Shown: positions 42,501 through 54,058 of the stretch, in pieces
How the letters are laid out: every line of letters begins with the position of its first letter
Position numbering within the stretch: position 1 is the first letter of the stretch
DNA from: Hygrophila difformis
Taxonomy: Eukaryota > Streptophyta > Magnoliopsida > Lamiales > Acanthaceae
Assembly: GCA_030278955.1 (NCBI GenBank)
Contig: JAOANR010000010.1
Location: forward strand, 27,096,174-27,160,173
DNA: 64,000 bases
Reading direction: 5' to 3'
Notes under the pieces: generated by a model
What the model saw: only the letters and a program-made list of their open reading frames with translations
What the model was told of the DNA's origin: nothing
Databases searched by the model: none
Translations under genes and position numbers: made by a program

Positions 42501-45447
42501 TCACCATCCCCAAATCTCTCTGAGAAGAACACAAGCCATATCAGGAAGAATGGACTAGACACATCACATCAGTATATGTATATATATATATATATATATA
42601 TGCACGGCTTTATGTATGGAGTGAACAGAGCATTAGTATAAGGAGTATGATGCAAACCATCAAGGCCAAATTTTGATGTCGAGTAGCTAACGCCTTCCAT
42701 GGTATCTTGTAGGGTGATTTGCTCTCTTGAACTAATGTGATGATCCACAAAGTTGCTGCAAAATTGGTACTTGGCATGTCAATGCAGTAACAAATTTTCA
42801 CATAGCAATGATGGCTTAAGAATTAAAAACTGTTAAACAAGGAACATGAGCTCCAACTCAAAAACAATTGGCAATTAGTAGATTGGCTCCTATCCCACAT
42901 ATATTTAAAGAAGATTTCCTCAATGTGTGATCCTCACACACACCCATCGATATGATATCTCATCTCGAACCGGATCCCATTTAGGATCAGCAACATACCC
43001 AACATGGGTACCATCGCTCTGATAACCAGGACATGAGCTTTCAATCAACCAATTGATAATTAGTGAATTGGCACTTATCCTATATATTAGAGGAAACCCA
43101 ACATTCCCTCATTGTAGGATCCTCAACATGGTATCGGCATTGGGTATGCTGCCGATCCTGAGTGGGATTTGGTTCATGATGAGATTTCAAAGTGTTAATG
43201 GATCCACATCAAAGGAATGTCAGGATTTCCTCCAATATATATGCGACATGACCCAATCCACTCATTGCCAATTGGTTTTGAGATGGATTTTAATATAACT
43301 ACTCCCTTGTTTAAAAAATACCAACATGTTTATACAATAAAAACCTATGTAACGATTAAGACTTTTCCTTTTTGTCAAGAACAATATCCATTTCATTGTT
43401 TTAGCCATGCCATTAAATTACTATTTCCTTAAATTTTAAATAGTTGTGTGAGTTCTATATGGAATGTACAAGGAATTTATCCCAAGTTAAATGACCACAA
43501 GCATCGTTAAAAGCATTAAAAGTTACCAATTTTCTGGTTCAATGATGCATGAAAAATATTCTCAAGTATGTGTGAAAATACATAATATATTTTTCAGGGA
43601 AGATATGAAAACTCAAACTAACTTGTGGAAAACGTCATTATCTGGCAGCTCAAAATCATCAAGATCAAATGTTTCTGGCAAGGTGATAGAATGATATGGC
43701 GCCTTTGACTCTTCTGGAGGTAGGTCGACAGCAGCGGACCGAAAAGCCTGCTTAATCTTGAGCAAAGCCTCACTGCAATCATCAAAGAGGTAGTTCACCT
43801 TCCTGGAATATATTCTCACCACACCAAGCAAAAGATGGCTGGACAGCCGAAGGGCAATAGGAACATCAGGAGAAAGAATCGAATCTGCACAAGACAAGCA
43901 AGATTTTTTTTCAAGTAAAGGTACAACATTTTCTCCTCCAAAATAAGGAATCCTCATTCAATTATTATAATTAAAGTCCAACAACAAATGTACAACAAGA
44001 TGATACAGTAGTTTAGTTCATCATTTGGACAATGAAGAAATCATGGGAACTTTCAGATCTCCCAACCTCCTGAAGCTCTCAAATCCTGCAGTCTTATTAT
44101 GTTTTCACATCTGCTAGCACTATAGAGACTATAAGTACTTCTGTCCCTTTTGTAACATCTCAATCCCAAAATCGCGAAATTATCCATAGATTCATTCCCA
44201 TGCAGGAGTAATCACCAAGATTGGACATTGGCAAGTCAGTAAAACAACTGGACTACAGATTAGCATATGCAATGATTTCGCAACTATTAATATAGTCCTA
44301 ATTCTGTGTTGCATCTATCAATTATTTGATCATCCGATACAAATGTAAATACGTAACAAATGACCATCTCACAAACAGCTAGTTATGAAAACATGGTGTG
44401 CAGTTACAAGATCCAAGTTATTTAAATGCTAAGCGCAGCATCCATATCCATGCAAACCATTAGAAAAGATCAATATTTAATCCATTTTGTTTTATGTGTT
44501 ACATTTGGGTTTCATACCGTGTTTAAGAAAGAAAGAAATGGGATATTTCAATAGTTGTTATAGAGAAAAACTGAAGTATTTTTTAATGAAGGAGAAAAGA
44601 AACAAAAGACTATACCACTATACCTATTTCAAAACAACACACAAAGAATAAGAAAATGTAATTATGTAAAAAAAATAAAAAATAAAAAACAAAACAAAAC
44701 AAAAAATAAAAAGTTAGTGTGTATTTGTGTAACTAGTTATCAAATAAAGGTTTCCGTTCAAGCATAAAGAGCCCATTCACAATTTATTTATACTGTACTT
44801 CCTTACACTGTAAATGCCACAAAAAAATGGCCATGGAAAAAATCTTATCGGGAAGTAAAAGTTTGTGGCCCCTAACCTGGTGAATTTACCATTTCCTTTC
44901 CGTTTCAAGATCCTTACCAGTTCCCATTTTTACTAGAGATGTCTACAGATCTTTCTACTAATGCCTTGTCAAGCAAACTTATATGACTGGATGACATAAA
45001 TGATCCTTTCCAACCATACATCTAGCAACAACCACCACCAAAAAACTTTAAAACGAAGAAATCAATTATCAGATACAACCCATGGAACCCTTTTCAATTT
45101 CCCGCTGCTACAAGCAAGGAGCATTCTTTCTAATACTAATATTTTCAACAACTCTTAAGACTTGTTACTTCAGATTCCACAATTCACATCCACTTAGGGA
45201 TGAGGAGTGGGAGTAATCCACAATTAAGACATGAATATCATCGACTAAATGATAAACTGGGGGGTGGGGGTGACGCGAAAAAAAAATTTAAAAAAAATAA
45301 AAAAAGCTAGATAAAACCCTTACCTACAGAGACTCCAATATCAGTATCAGCAACCTGGTTCTTCCGAAGCTTCCGCTCTAAATGTGCAGCTATCCAAATG
45401 GTCCCAAGAGGCCCCTTTTTCGCCAATATGAATTGTGAATAAAACAT
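33591..45447 (-). CDS. SYN4: Cohesin alpha-kleisin SYN4/RAD21.3-like (15 coding exons, 1220 aa)
   Basis: RAD21/SCC1 closes the cohesin ring by binding SMC3 with its N-terminus and SMC1 with its C-terminal winged helix; separase cuts it at anaphase. Coding exons, from the start: 45447-45324, 43884-43623, 42755-42658, 42519-42476, 42205-42159, 41192-41111, 40905-40002, 39799-39398, 39324-39183, 38643-38507, 38066-37018, 36073-36040, 35316-35208, 33969-33840, 33689-33591. All introns are GT-AG and the frame is open throughout. The N-terminal Rad21_Rec8 domain ([54 protein letters not shown]; residues 1-130) and the C-terminal domain ([33 protein letters not shown]; about 1140-1215) are well conserved. 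[13 protein letters not shown] and [15 protein letters not shown] match the SYN4 branch, not REC8. The acidic linker is long: 1220 aa against about 1030 in Arabidopsis SYN4. Confidence 0.95.
33749..33803. repeat. Homopolymer C/A tract in intron 14 of the cohesin gene
   Basis: A C run of about 15, then CACCCCAACCCAC, then an A run of about 24. On the coding strand this gives a T-rich stretch ending in GGGGTTGGGGTG, inside intron 14. Confidence 0.9.
38820..38960 (+). mobile_element. Relict SINE in intron 9 of the cohesin gene
   Basis: A tRNA-like head with A box TAGCTTGGTGG and a decayed B box GGATTCAAATTC, followed by an AT-rich tail. It lies antisense to the gene. Target duplications are not clear. 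Confidence 0.5.
41356..41615. mobile_element. Stowaway-like MITE in intron 5 of the cohesin gene
   Basis: CTTCCGCCGTATTTG after TA and TACGGAGGGAG before TA are inverted ends of a 260-bp element. It sits between coding exons 5 and 6, clear of both splice sites. Confidence 0.78.
42845..43200. repeat. Direct repeat of about 170 bp in intron 2 of the cohesin gene
   Basis: ACATGAGCT..CAATTGGCAATTAGTAGATTGGC..CCTCAATG..GATCCTCA (from 42845) recurs as ACATGAGCTTTCAATC..AATTAGTGAATTGGC..CCTCATTG..GATCCTCA (from 43031). Between them GGTACCATCGCTCTGATAACC resembles a reversed tRNA-Met primer site, and CATACCCAACATGGGTACC/CATGGTATCGGCATTGGGTATG is inverted. It looks like remnants of a small retroelement such as a TRIM. 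Confidence 0.5.
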
Positions 45448-45478
45448 TTTCCCAACTCCCTTCTTTCAATTCTCAATC

Positions 45479-46106
45479 CTAAAAGAAACAATGCAATCAA
45501 CTCCTACAAACAGGAACTATAAATACCCTTGCTTTTTCCTACCTATATACACAGACACCGTTGGGAAACACTCAAAATCTAAAAAATGGACCCAACTCAC
45601 GAGCACAAATAATCAAATTTACACCTTTTCACTTCAGTGAAGACCCACGAGCAAAACCAAAGACAAAATTCCTCTTAATTCCCATCCTCGAGAAAACCCC
45701 CAATTCACAAAACCCTAAGCTTGCATAAATAACTACAGCCCGCCACGAAACCACCGAAGGCGCTCCCCTACAACTTACAATTCCCCCACAAATCCACCGA
45801 AATTACCGACCTAGCGAATCCAACAACAACAAAAAAAAAAAAACTAAAATAACACAAGAAGAAAAAGAAAGCAAATCTTAATTCCAGCTGAGATCGAAGT
45901 ACAGAAACATGAACAGACCGGCGCTTGCGTAGTCAGAGAGCCTTACATTCAATGGACCTCCACCCACATCTACAGAGGCGGAAGGTGAGAACGAGAGCGT
46001 AAATCTTGCATTCTGAAGCGTGAGAAAAGAAGACAGAAATTTGATTCGAGAGTGCGTGAAATTCGTTGCGCTCTGTGTCTGTCTCTGAGTTTATTTATTT
46101 ATAAGT
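45479..46106 (-). promoter_or_regulatory. 5' region of the cohesin gene: TATA box, leader exon, 5'UTR intron
   Basis: On the minus strand a TATA-like CTTATAAATAAATAA (46105-46091) precedes a leader with a splice donor AAT|GTAAGG near 45953. An acceptor TTTTAG (45479) lies just before GATTGAG..ATG 45447. This suggests a 5'UTR intron of about 475 bp, common in such genes. A splice call without transcript data is tentative. Confidence 0.55.
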
Positions 46107-46348
46107 ATGTCGTTTAAAAAGGAAAAGGGTAGCACCTTTGCCCGGTTAGAACTTGGGAATTGGCTTGAGTAAAGTCAATCCAGTTCGAGTCGATAGGAAC
46201 GGACCAGATTTGCCTATGGATCAGCAATCGACGGTGCGGATCGAAACTGGTGCAAGTATTTAAAACATTATTATGCGGACAACCAATGCGGGTGGGTGGG
46301 TCGGATACAAGGATGACGGCTCGCCCCAGCCCACGTGGCGGTACCTTT

Positions 46349-49300
46349 TATAACACTCTATAAAATTTTAAACAAAATTAAAAAAATTTAAATAAATAAA
46401 TATTCTAAATTTCCCATTAAATTTTAAACATTTTAAGAGGATGATATATTTTCGAAACAAAGACTATTTAATCGGATTTAATATAAATTAATTAGTCATT
46501 TTAAACCTAAATTCCCCACCTGCATTGTAGCGCAAATTAAATCCTAATCGCGTAATGGGCGGACGCCGAGAACTTTGGAGTATAGATCCATTACTTTATA
46601 AATGTTGGATTAATTAATAATGAAGGACTATATTATAAAATTATTCATTATGATTGGATTTAATCATTATAAAATTAAACTCATTTATGGAAATCAATGA
46701 TGATCCTTTTATTTAAATAAATTATTCAATTAGGAGATTTGAATTATTTTAAGTTCATAGATTTTAATTGCAAGAGTATGATTTAATTTAAAAGATGTAT
46801 TAAAATGTAGGATGAACCCCTATGACTTGTTTAAAGTACATGGCTAATTAGATTATGAAATTAACAAGTGATCGAATGGTAATTAATAAAATTATCCAAT
46901 TTAAGGGATTGAAGTCTCGAATCATTTTACTAATGACAACAATTTAATAAGTGATTTAATACATTAAACCCATTAAATTAAATTACAAGTGCAAAGACCA
47001 TTCGAAATTAAATTAAGTTCCTATAATTAAATCACAATACTTAACACATGTCCGACTTCCAATTGAGATGGTCCCGAATTAAGGAATGTGGGGTATTCAG
47101 TATTGGATTACTCGACTAACGATTCCGGGTTGTTAAATAAATTAAGTCCATAATTTAAACAATTAAGGTAGTCAATTAAGCTTGATTTGGGCCAATATAT
47201 TATTTGATCCAACAAGACAAATAAATACAAAAATGGAGCCCAAATAACAAACCAAGCCCAACCCTTTTTGCAACCCTAGGACAAAACCCTAACCCTAAAG
47301 TGTACAGCCGGCGCCGCCGCCACTCCGGCGCCGCCATCGCCGCCGGCGATGCCTCCGGCAACACCTCCTCATGCCCTTTATCGGATTCCAGCCGTCACCA
47401 CCACCGGGATCCGCCAACACAACACCTCCAGCCAAGATCCCTCCACCACCGCAGCCACCTTACCACCACGCCGCCACCAGCATAGGCCGGGCAGCCTCGC
47501 CGCCCTCCTCCACCCTCATCTCATCAACCACCACCACCACCTCTCCGTAAATCCATAAATCGGAAACCAAAACAAAGGAGAAAGAGAAGAGGAAAAAGGG
47601 AGAAGGCCGAAGCCATCACCGCCGAGCTCGCCGCCGCCGGCCACTGGTTTCGAATCCTCCATTTCCGCCTCCACCCGAACACCACCATCTTCCCTCCCCC
47701 ATCGGCAACACCGCAGTCACCAAACCACCACCCCAACCGCGGCTTTCACCTCTGCCACCTCGCGCCACCCACTGCACCACCTCCATCCTCCAATGTCATC
47801 CCGGAAGCCACCACCGCCTCGGGTCCACAACAGGAAACGGACCACAAAACCGAGAGTGAAAAGAAGAAGAGAGTGAGAAGAAGTAGAAGAGGAAGGGGAC
47901 AGAGGCCGAGAAGAGATCCGAGGGAGGGAGGCGAGGACAGCCGCCAGCAGCCTCCGCCGTGCGCCGCCGCTTCCGGCCGCTCCTTCGTCGCCGGCGGGAT
48001 TGATGGGAGGAAGACAAAAGAAAACAAAGGAAAAGAAAAAAAATAAAGAAAGAAGGGGAAAGAGGAGAAACATGCGTGAGAGGGGGGGGGGGGACGAGAC
48101 AGACAAAATAATCTCAAAGGGGAATAGGGCAGCTTTTGACTAAGGAAAATCAGGAGTAATAAATGCAGACAGGAGTGAAAAAAAGGAAAAAGGGGTAAAG
48201 TGGGAATTAAGAAAAATTGCAGATAAAACAAAGCTGCAGGATGGCCTATATAAATGCCTCACCAGCAAAGAAAATATTTCACCCCCAACTCTCCATTTTT
48301 CACGCCATTCCAGTCCAATTTTCCTAGTTCTGCCGATTGCTTTTCATTGTCTAGTTTTTAGTTTAGTGTTGAAGAATTTCTATTAGCTCGTTAAAAATAT
48401 AATGGTAGTGCCTTGAGAGTGGAACTTTTGCTATTTGATCCAAAGGAGTATTAGAGCTCGGAGAGAGTTATTACAGATAGCTAGTTCGTGTTAGTGCTCG
48501 GGTAAGATTTATTAAATTGGAAAATTTTAGTATTATTTCCATTAAAATATCATTATAGCAAATGATGTTTAATATTATAATTTTTGCTAGTCAAACAGCT
48601 GTAAAAGGATATCTGCTCGTAGGCCTGTGCGTGTGTTGAGTTCCATTCTCCCCACGGTGACTGTAAGTAGATTTTTACTCTTTGGAGTAAGCCTTAAATT
48701 ATTTAGCTTAAGCATAAATTTTAAATACAGTTTTCTTATTTTTAAATTTATGCTTATAGCTCCCTACTGTTTTTGGATTACTGGTATGCTATTTTACTGT
48801 GCTTTATACTGTTCGCAACTATTCTCAAATCCTACGGATTTTTGAGCTCATTGTTACGGGGGCTGGGTCTGGGTATGGGTCGGCTGCCCAACTCCTACGT
48901 TGCTGTTGCACTTAATCGCCACACGGGGACTCTTGGGGCTATCCAGGCGGTTCCATATCTGATTCCAGTGGTGGGTTACGAGGAAATTTCTTACCTCCCC
49001 CACACCCTTGCGTGTATGTCAGATTTGGGCCCCGTTTGGGCACCTGCACATCACAGTGGCTGAGATTCTACATCTCGGTAACGCATATTGCTGTATTATC
49101 TGTTCCCGGGTTTATATTAATATTGTCTTTATGTACAAATTATTCTCGTTTTTAGCATACCATTACCATAACTGTTGTCTTTAAATTATTTCTGCTACCC
49201 AACCTCCTCCGGGAGTAAACTTCTACTTACTCAGCGATTGTTTTCGCTGACTCTACACTTGTCACCATTTCCTTTCAGGTTTCGGATCTGCAAGGTTCGT

Positions 49301-49955
49301 TAGAGCATATTTTGCACGGGCACGGTACGGGGTAATATTTATAAGAATGAATATTTTAAAAAAAAATCCCCTTTGGGGTTAGAACTTATTTCTTGGCATA
49401 GCTAAATTTTTATAAGGCAAAGACAAATTTTTATGAAGCCTTGGAAATTATGTATCGAGCGAAAATAAATATTTGGGTTTTATCCCGTTTATGCAAACAT
49501 GGTACACTACTGTTCAAACAATGCATTTTTGCGTTTAGCGGTGTTATTTTTGAAATACGAGATAGTCAACCCCTTATTATAATATTTTTGAAATACGAGG
49601 TACAACCTCTTTTAAAATAAAAATTTCCATGGATTTATTCCATTCCTATTATTGAGCTCATTTGAGGAATGCGTTCCTCCATTTTGGTTGTACAAATCAA
49701 CCGTTTGGTTACGCTATACCAAACATTTTTATTTAGCTTATTTTATACTCGTTACGGTATTATAAGCTTTTGTGCAGAGTATGTGCTAACTTGCCCGGAA
49801 AGTGGTTAGCATATGCATTAAACTCTGATTTTCTGCACTTATTATTTTTAGCCTTAGCGTATTTTGGGCGGTCCGGAATACGTGGCGGTAGCACCCCACC
49901 CATTGTTCCCGCACTTTTCTTCCGCTGCATCCTTAGGGAAAATGGGGGTGTTACA
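46349..49955 (+). mobile_element. 5' LTR of the outer Tekay/Del-type gypsy element
   Basis: The right end is secure: GGGGGTGTTACA at 49955, followed by a tRNA-Met PBS. The left end is a guess at a TATAACACTC resembling TGTAACACCC, giving 3.6 kb, normal for this lineage. Inside are an AT-rich start, a GC-rich CCGCCG leader-like part (47300-48000), a TATA box, and a predicted intron 48502-49278. It begins about 250 bp upstream of the cohesin gene's inferred start, in divergent orientation. Long minus-strand Leu/Pro-rich ORFs in the GC-rich part are composition artefacts. Confidence 0.6.
48245..48256 (+). promoter_or_regulatory. TATA box of the outer element's LTR promoter
   Basis: CCTATATAAATG is a strong plant TATA box and sits before the inferred transcribed leader of the element (TSS near 48280). 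Confidence 0.6.
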
Positions 49956-49958
49956 GAT

Positions 49959-49970
49959 TGGTATCAGAGC
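49959..49970 (+). other. Primer-binding site of the outer element
   Basis: TGGTATCAGAGC, initiator tRNA-Met type, 3 nt after the LTR end. Confidence 0.92.
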
Positions 49971-49984
49971 ATTTTGCTCTTGGA

Positions 49985-50290
49985 ATTTGTGCATTTAAAT
50001 TATTTAAAATTTATGCACCAGAAATTATTTTGAAAGCCCTATGGCTATGCAAGTAGTGTATTTAAATTATTAAATTTTTACACGAAAAGCCTTGGAAGTA
50101 TTTTTACAATGGGAAGATGTGCATTCAAATTACTTAAGTTTTGGGCACATGAGAGATTATTTTAAAGCATGGTTGCTATGCTAGTAGTGCATTTGAAATT
50201 TTTAAAATTTGTGCACGAAGGAATTATTTTTGAAGCATTTTTGCCCAAGGAAGTAGTGCATTTAAATTATTACAATTTTTGCACGAAAAT
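49985..50290 (+). repeat. Five-copy tandem repeat in the outer element's leader
   Basis: Units of about 65-70 bp start near 49987, 50055, 50117, 50186 and 50255. Each carries GTGCATTTAAATTATT followed by AATTTTTGCAC, so every unit is also an imperfect inverted repeat GTGCA..TGCAC. Confidence 0.75.
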
Positions 50291-50419
50291 AATTTTTGAA
50301 AAGACTATGCCAAGTATTTTAAAAGTTATATTTGGGGATGGGAACACACACACATTATGCATATAGGCACGAGCAGAATTTTGGTTGTTATAAGTTATTC
50401 TGACAAGGGTTTTTCCCAG

Positions 50420-50866
50420 ATGTCGGACCAGGCACTTTCGGCATTTAGTGACACCGTGGCCCACTTGACTAGGGACGTGGCCAGGCTCGAGCACAAAGTC
50501 TGCGGCCTTGAGGCCAAGAAAGCCCAATTGAGGGCAAGGCTGAAGGAGGTGGAAGCTCAGGTGGAGACCGAAACTCGCCTGAGGGTGCAGATGCAGGACT
50601 ACCTCGAGGCTGTCGCTCAGCGACAGGATGGCGAGATTGCGAGACAGCGACAGAGGATCGCTGCGCTGGAGACACACACCATCTCGCTCTTCAAGGAGCT
50701 TCACCATCTTCGGACCGAGTGGGGACCCGAGGGGTGGATGCGCACGGACATACTAGACCGTATTCATAAGTACACTTCTATGGAGAACGCGCCCGCGTCC
50801 ACCAGTGCAGCGGCAGCTGGGGAACCCGCGCAAGAGGGGTCAGACCACGAGGGATCCGACGAGTAG
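50420..50866 (+). CDS. Accessory coiled-coil ORF of the outer gypsy element (148 aa)
   Basis: The frame is open from 50357; the ATG at 50420 (MSDQALSAFSDTV) gives 148 aa. It is a nearly continuous amphipathic helix with heptad character (VARLEHKVCGLEAKKAQL, LKEVEAQVETE, IARQRQRIAALETHTISL), then an Ala-rich linker and an acidic tail (SDHEGSDE). It has no Gag, zinc-knuckle or enzymatic motif. It lies between PBS and the expected gag, as does the ORF at 54459-54794 in the inner element. The product could be a separate structural or regulatory protein. Function is unknown to me. Codon use is GC-rich and the frame is undamaged, which suggests recent selection or recent insertion. Confidence 0.65.
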   Translation: MSDQALSAFSDTVAHLTRDVARLEHKVCGLEAKKAQLRARLKEVEAQVETETRLRVQMQDYLEAVAQRQDGEIARQRQRIAALETHTISLFKELHHLRTEWGPEGWMRTDILDRIHKYTSMENAPASTSAAAAGEPAQEGSDHEGSDE

Positions 50867-51441
50867 GATGAGGGACTCGGTCGTTTCCTTCATGAGCCGT
50901 CTACCACCTATCTCTAGCTACCTTCACGTATCAGATTTCCTTAGTATCTAGTTCCCAGAACCTAGTCGCTTTATTTAGGACCTATTATGTAGACGATGCC
51001 TACAGTAGATGACGGTATTTGCACTTAGTTTTACTTTTGTCATCGGTAAGATCTCGGGGACGTTTACCCCAACAGTAGATCTACCAAATCACGGCGTTAT
51101 ATCGAACCGGCCTTGAGCCATTTTGCGTTATCGGATATATAACTGAGTTTCTACTGTCATGCTTTGCTCTAGCATTATTTATAAGCTTAATTAAGGTTAT
51201 GCCTTAGGCTTGTAAGAACACGATTTATGTGTTAACCACGATAATCACACGAATAACCAAGAATAAGAATTTTTTTCTAAATATTATGTGGTCTTAAAGA
51301 TAAGACGCGAGTGTCGAGTAAGGGCACCAAAGAGATTTTTAAACTCACCACGAGTTCTATAAAATATTTACGAAGTTTCCCTAAATTCTTGTGCCGAATG
51401 GACAAGGGAAGTTAAAAAAAAAATTTTACCAAAAATATTCT
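50867..51441 (+). other. Outer element, interior after the accessory ORF
   Basis: No ORF is evident. The outer element's gag should follow, but the inner element's LTR begins at 51442, so its gag-pol would lie beyond the second LTR and outside what is sequenced here. Confidence 0.45.
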
Positions 51442-54043
51442 TGTAATACCCGAGAATTTTCCAACATAAAATAAAACAATAATTAAATAAATAAATAATA
51501 AATAAAATGAATACTATAAATAAATAAACCAATCCAGCAAATAAAAGAAATGAATAAAGATAAGGAAATGAGAAATGAGATTTTTACTTAAAAAGGAATT
51601 AAAGGAATTTAATTCAATAAAAGGATGGATAAATGGTACACCAAAACCCGACACTAATGAACTCGAGTATTCGAGTCCAAAACATCCAATTAGACTGAGA
51701 ATAAAATTAGAGAGAAAGTAAGAACCCGAATATACCCCGGGAATCGGAATTCGGGAGCATAGAGGGATAGAAACCCGAAAGAGAGGCGGAAAAGCACGAC
51801 GGATCGCACGACCCGCCCGGACCGAAGTCCAGGCGAAGACGGCGCGGTGGCCGCGCGCCCAATGGGGAAAACCGCGCCACGACCGCGCCACCCCACAGAT
51901 TTGGTTGTTGCGTGAATCTCTCACCCGAACGCGGATTTTTCGACTTTCGGTTGAACATCTCTCGACTCCAGACTTCTAGGTCGGTTGTGGACGCCCTAGG
52001 GATTGAGAATTCTATAAATAAGCCCCTTGGGAGCCCCGAACAAGTTTACAAAACCCTAAAACATTCTATACGTTCGAAACCCTAAATCCGGAGTCGTCGG
52101 AGGCACGAAACCAAGACGAACGCTGTTGGACGAATTTCTCTACAGATCTCCATAGTCGTGGTAAGTCTCGATCCAATCTTTATTCAATAAACGATTCGAA
52201 AACGAATCCTAATCATCTCCTTTTTCTTTCTACACCCCCGTATCGAATCTAGATCGTAGAACCCGACGAACGGAGAGGAGAAACGGTGATCTGGAAGCCA
52301 CGCCTCCGAATTGGTCATTCCCGACGTTCATAAACTCAGTAAGTTAACCTTACATGGTTTTGGGAGATTTTAAAACATTCGAAACCTAAAAGATATGACA
52401 AGAATCATGAATCTGTCCACTTTTGCTTTCCTACCGGCGCAACAGAATTGTTGAATTTTTCCGACCTTTAAAACGAACTCAAACGGAAAAACTTAAAAGA
52501 CGAAAAACGTTCCTAAGACTTAGACCTAGCTACTGTAAAAATTTTAGAATTTTTGGAGTTGATTTGATATGTGAAAACCCGTTGAAACCGAACTGTTTGA
52601 TTTTAGATCTTGAAATCTTGGACAGAACTTAGGAATGATCTTGATCACGTTTTTGACATAGGATCTAGGCTGTTTTAGATCTTTGGCCGAACATGAAAGT
52701 TGTAGATAAATGTCTTAAGATGATCCCTGTCAAATTTCATTAAATTTGGAGTTGAATTGATATGGTAGAAATTGAAATCTTTGATCTGTGATGTACTAAA
52801 CTCGGACAGATTTCTTCTTATGTGAAAATTGGCGTTTTTGACCTACTTAGGTATCTCGGATTGAAAAAGTTAAAACACGAAAGTTGTAGATCTTGATGTT
52901 TCCGAGTCAGATATGAAATTTTGGAATTTTCGGAATTAAGTCTGATTTTAGACGAATTTTGGAGTAAACTGTGATCTACCGAAACGAAATTTTGAAATCT
53001 TGTTGAAACATGGAATTAACCTTTGGGGTTGAAACGAATTGAGATATTGTTTCTAAATTAATACATTGGAAGGCAGATTTTTAAAAACTAAATCCCCTTA
53101 CAAACTTGATAAATTAAAATTAGGGGTGAGTGCTCTGCAGGGTGCCCCCTAACGATTCACTTCGTGCCGTAATGGACGATGGTGACCCCGCGCGCTATAC
53201 TTGAAATGTGATATTGCCAAAACGGCGAAACTTAGAGCCTACACTCTCGTGAATATCCGTATGGGTTTCCCGAGGCTCCGGAGTGGTACTGGGTATGGCT
53301 GATACGGCTGCGGCCGCGGGGCTACCGGCTAAACTTGTTGACATCGAGATTTTTATCGTGAAACTTTGAAATACCAAATCGGGAATGTAATGGGGATTCT
53401 AAATTAAATTAAACTAGAGTAAATGATATTGTTGTCAAATTAAATTATTTAAATGCTTTATTTAAGTTATGGCTATTATTTTGAACCATGTGATCGGTGT
53501 TATTAAATAGAGCCTGAGATAAATTATGCTATTGGATATGGATTAAATGAAACTAAATATTATGTTATTATCATGCTTTTGTTAAATTATTAAACTTATG
53601 GCTTTTAAACCCTACAGTCATGCATGTGTTAACTTACTCAGCAATTTTGCTGACCAAAACCATTTTTATCCCTTTCTTTACAGAACATGTGGAATGAGCC
53701 TGTATGAGCACGAATCATGCATGGGATTTTGGGGATTGTTATTTTGCTTTTAAATTTCGTACTTAGACTATATTATGAACGGGCCTGTTTAACCCGTGTT
53801 TTGGCCATGTCGGCCCTTTTTATATTTTCCGCTGCGATACTGTACTAAACTAAATATTTCCGCTGCGCTATGCTATTATTAATTTTGAATTATATTGTAT
53901 GGGCTATTTTGAATGCTTTAAATGTTTTAAACACTGCTATACCTAGCCTTGCATCTCTTTAGTAAGCTCGAAGAAACCGTGTCTTACTAGGGAGATGTGG
54001 CGGTGACATCCCGACCTGGGTTACCAAAAACCGGGGTGTTACA
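51442..54043 (+). repeat. 5' LTR of the inner Tekay/Del-type element (2602 bp)
   Basis: TGTAATACCCG..CGGGGTGTTACA, repeated (with many indels) from 60062. It contains a TATA box TCTATAAATA (52011-52020), a predicted donor CGTG|GTAAGT (52161), and an acceptor TTTACAG (53683), implying a 1.5-kb intron in the LTR leader. A 7-bp palindrome, TCAGCAATTTTGCTGA, lies at 53638-53653. The preceding ATTCT would be the left target duplication; the right one falls in the gap. Confidence 0.9.
52011..52020 (+). promoter_or_regulatory. TATA box of the inner element's LTR promoter
   Basis: TCTATAAATA followed about 30 nt later by GAACAAGTTTACAAAACC is a likely transcription start region. The same box is present in the second LTR near 60648. 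Confidence 0.65.
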
Positions 54044-54046
54044 AGT

Positions 54047-54058
54047 TGGTATCAGAGC
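54047..54058 (+). other. Primer-binding site of the inner element
   Basis: TGGTATCAGAGC, initiator tRNA-Met type, 3 nt after the LTR. It is the same primer class and spacing as the outer element. Confidence 0.93.

Noticed and set aside
45240..45300. G-rich GGGGGGTGGGGGTG as a regulatory G-quadruplex
   Set aside because: Short, intronic, and adjacent to A runs. Nothing else supports a function.
47270..47300. Telomere-like AACCCTAACCCTAAA
   Set aside because: Only two CCCTAA units inside an LTR leader. It is a telobox-like motif common in plant leaders, not an interstitial telomere.
47524..48231. Overlapping minus-strand ORFs (129 and 161 codons, Ser/Leu/Pro/Phe-rich)
   Set aside because: They overlap one another in different frames, follow GC-rich and T-rich composition of the LTR leader, and contain no domain.
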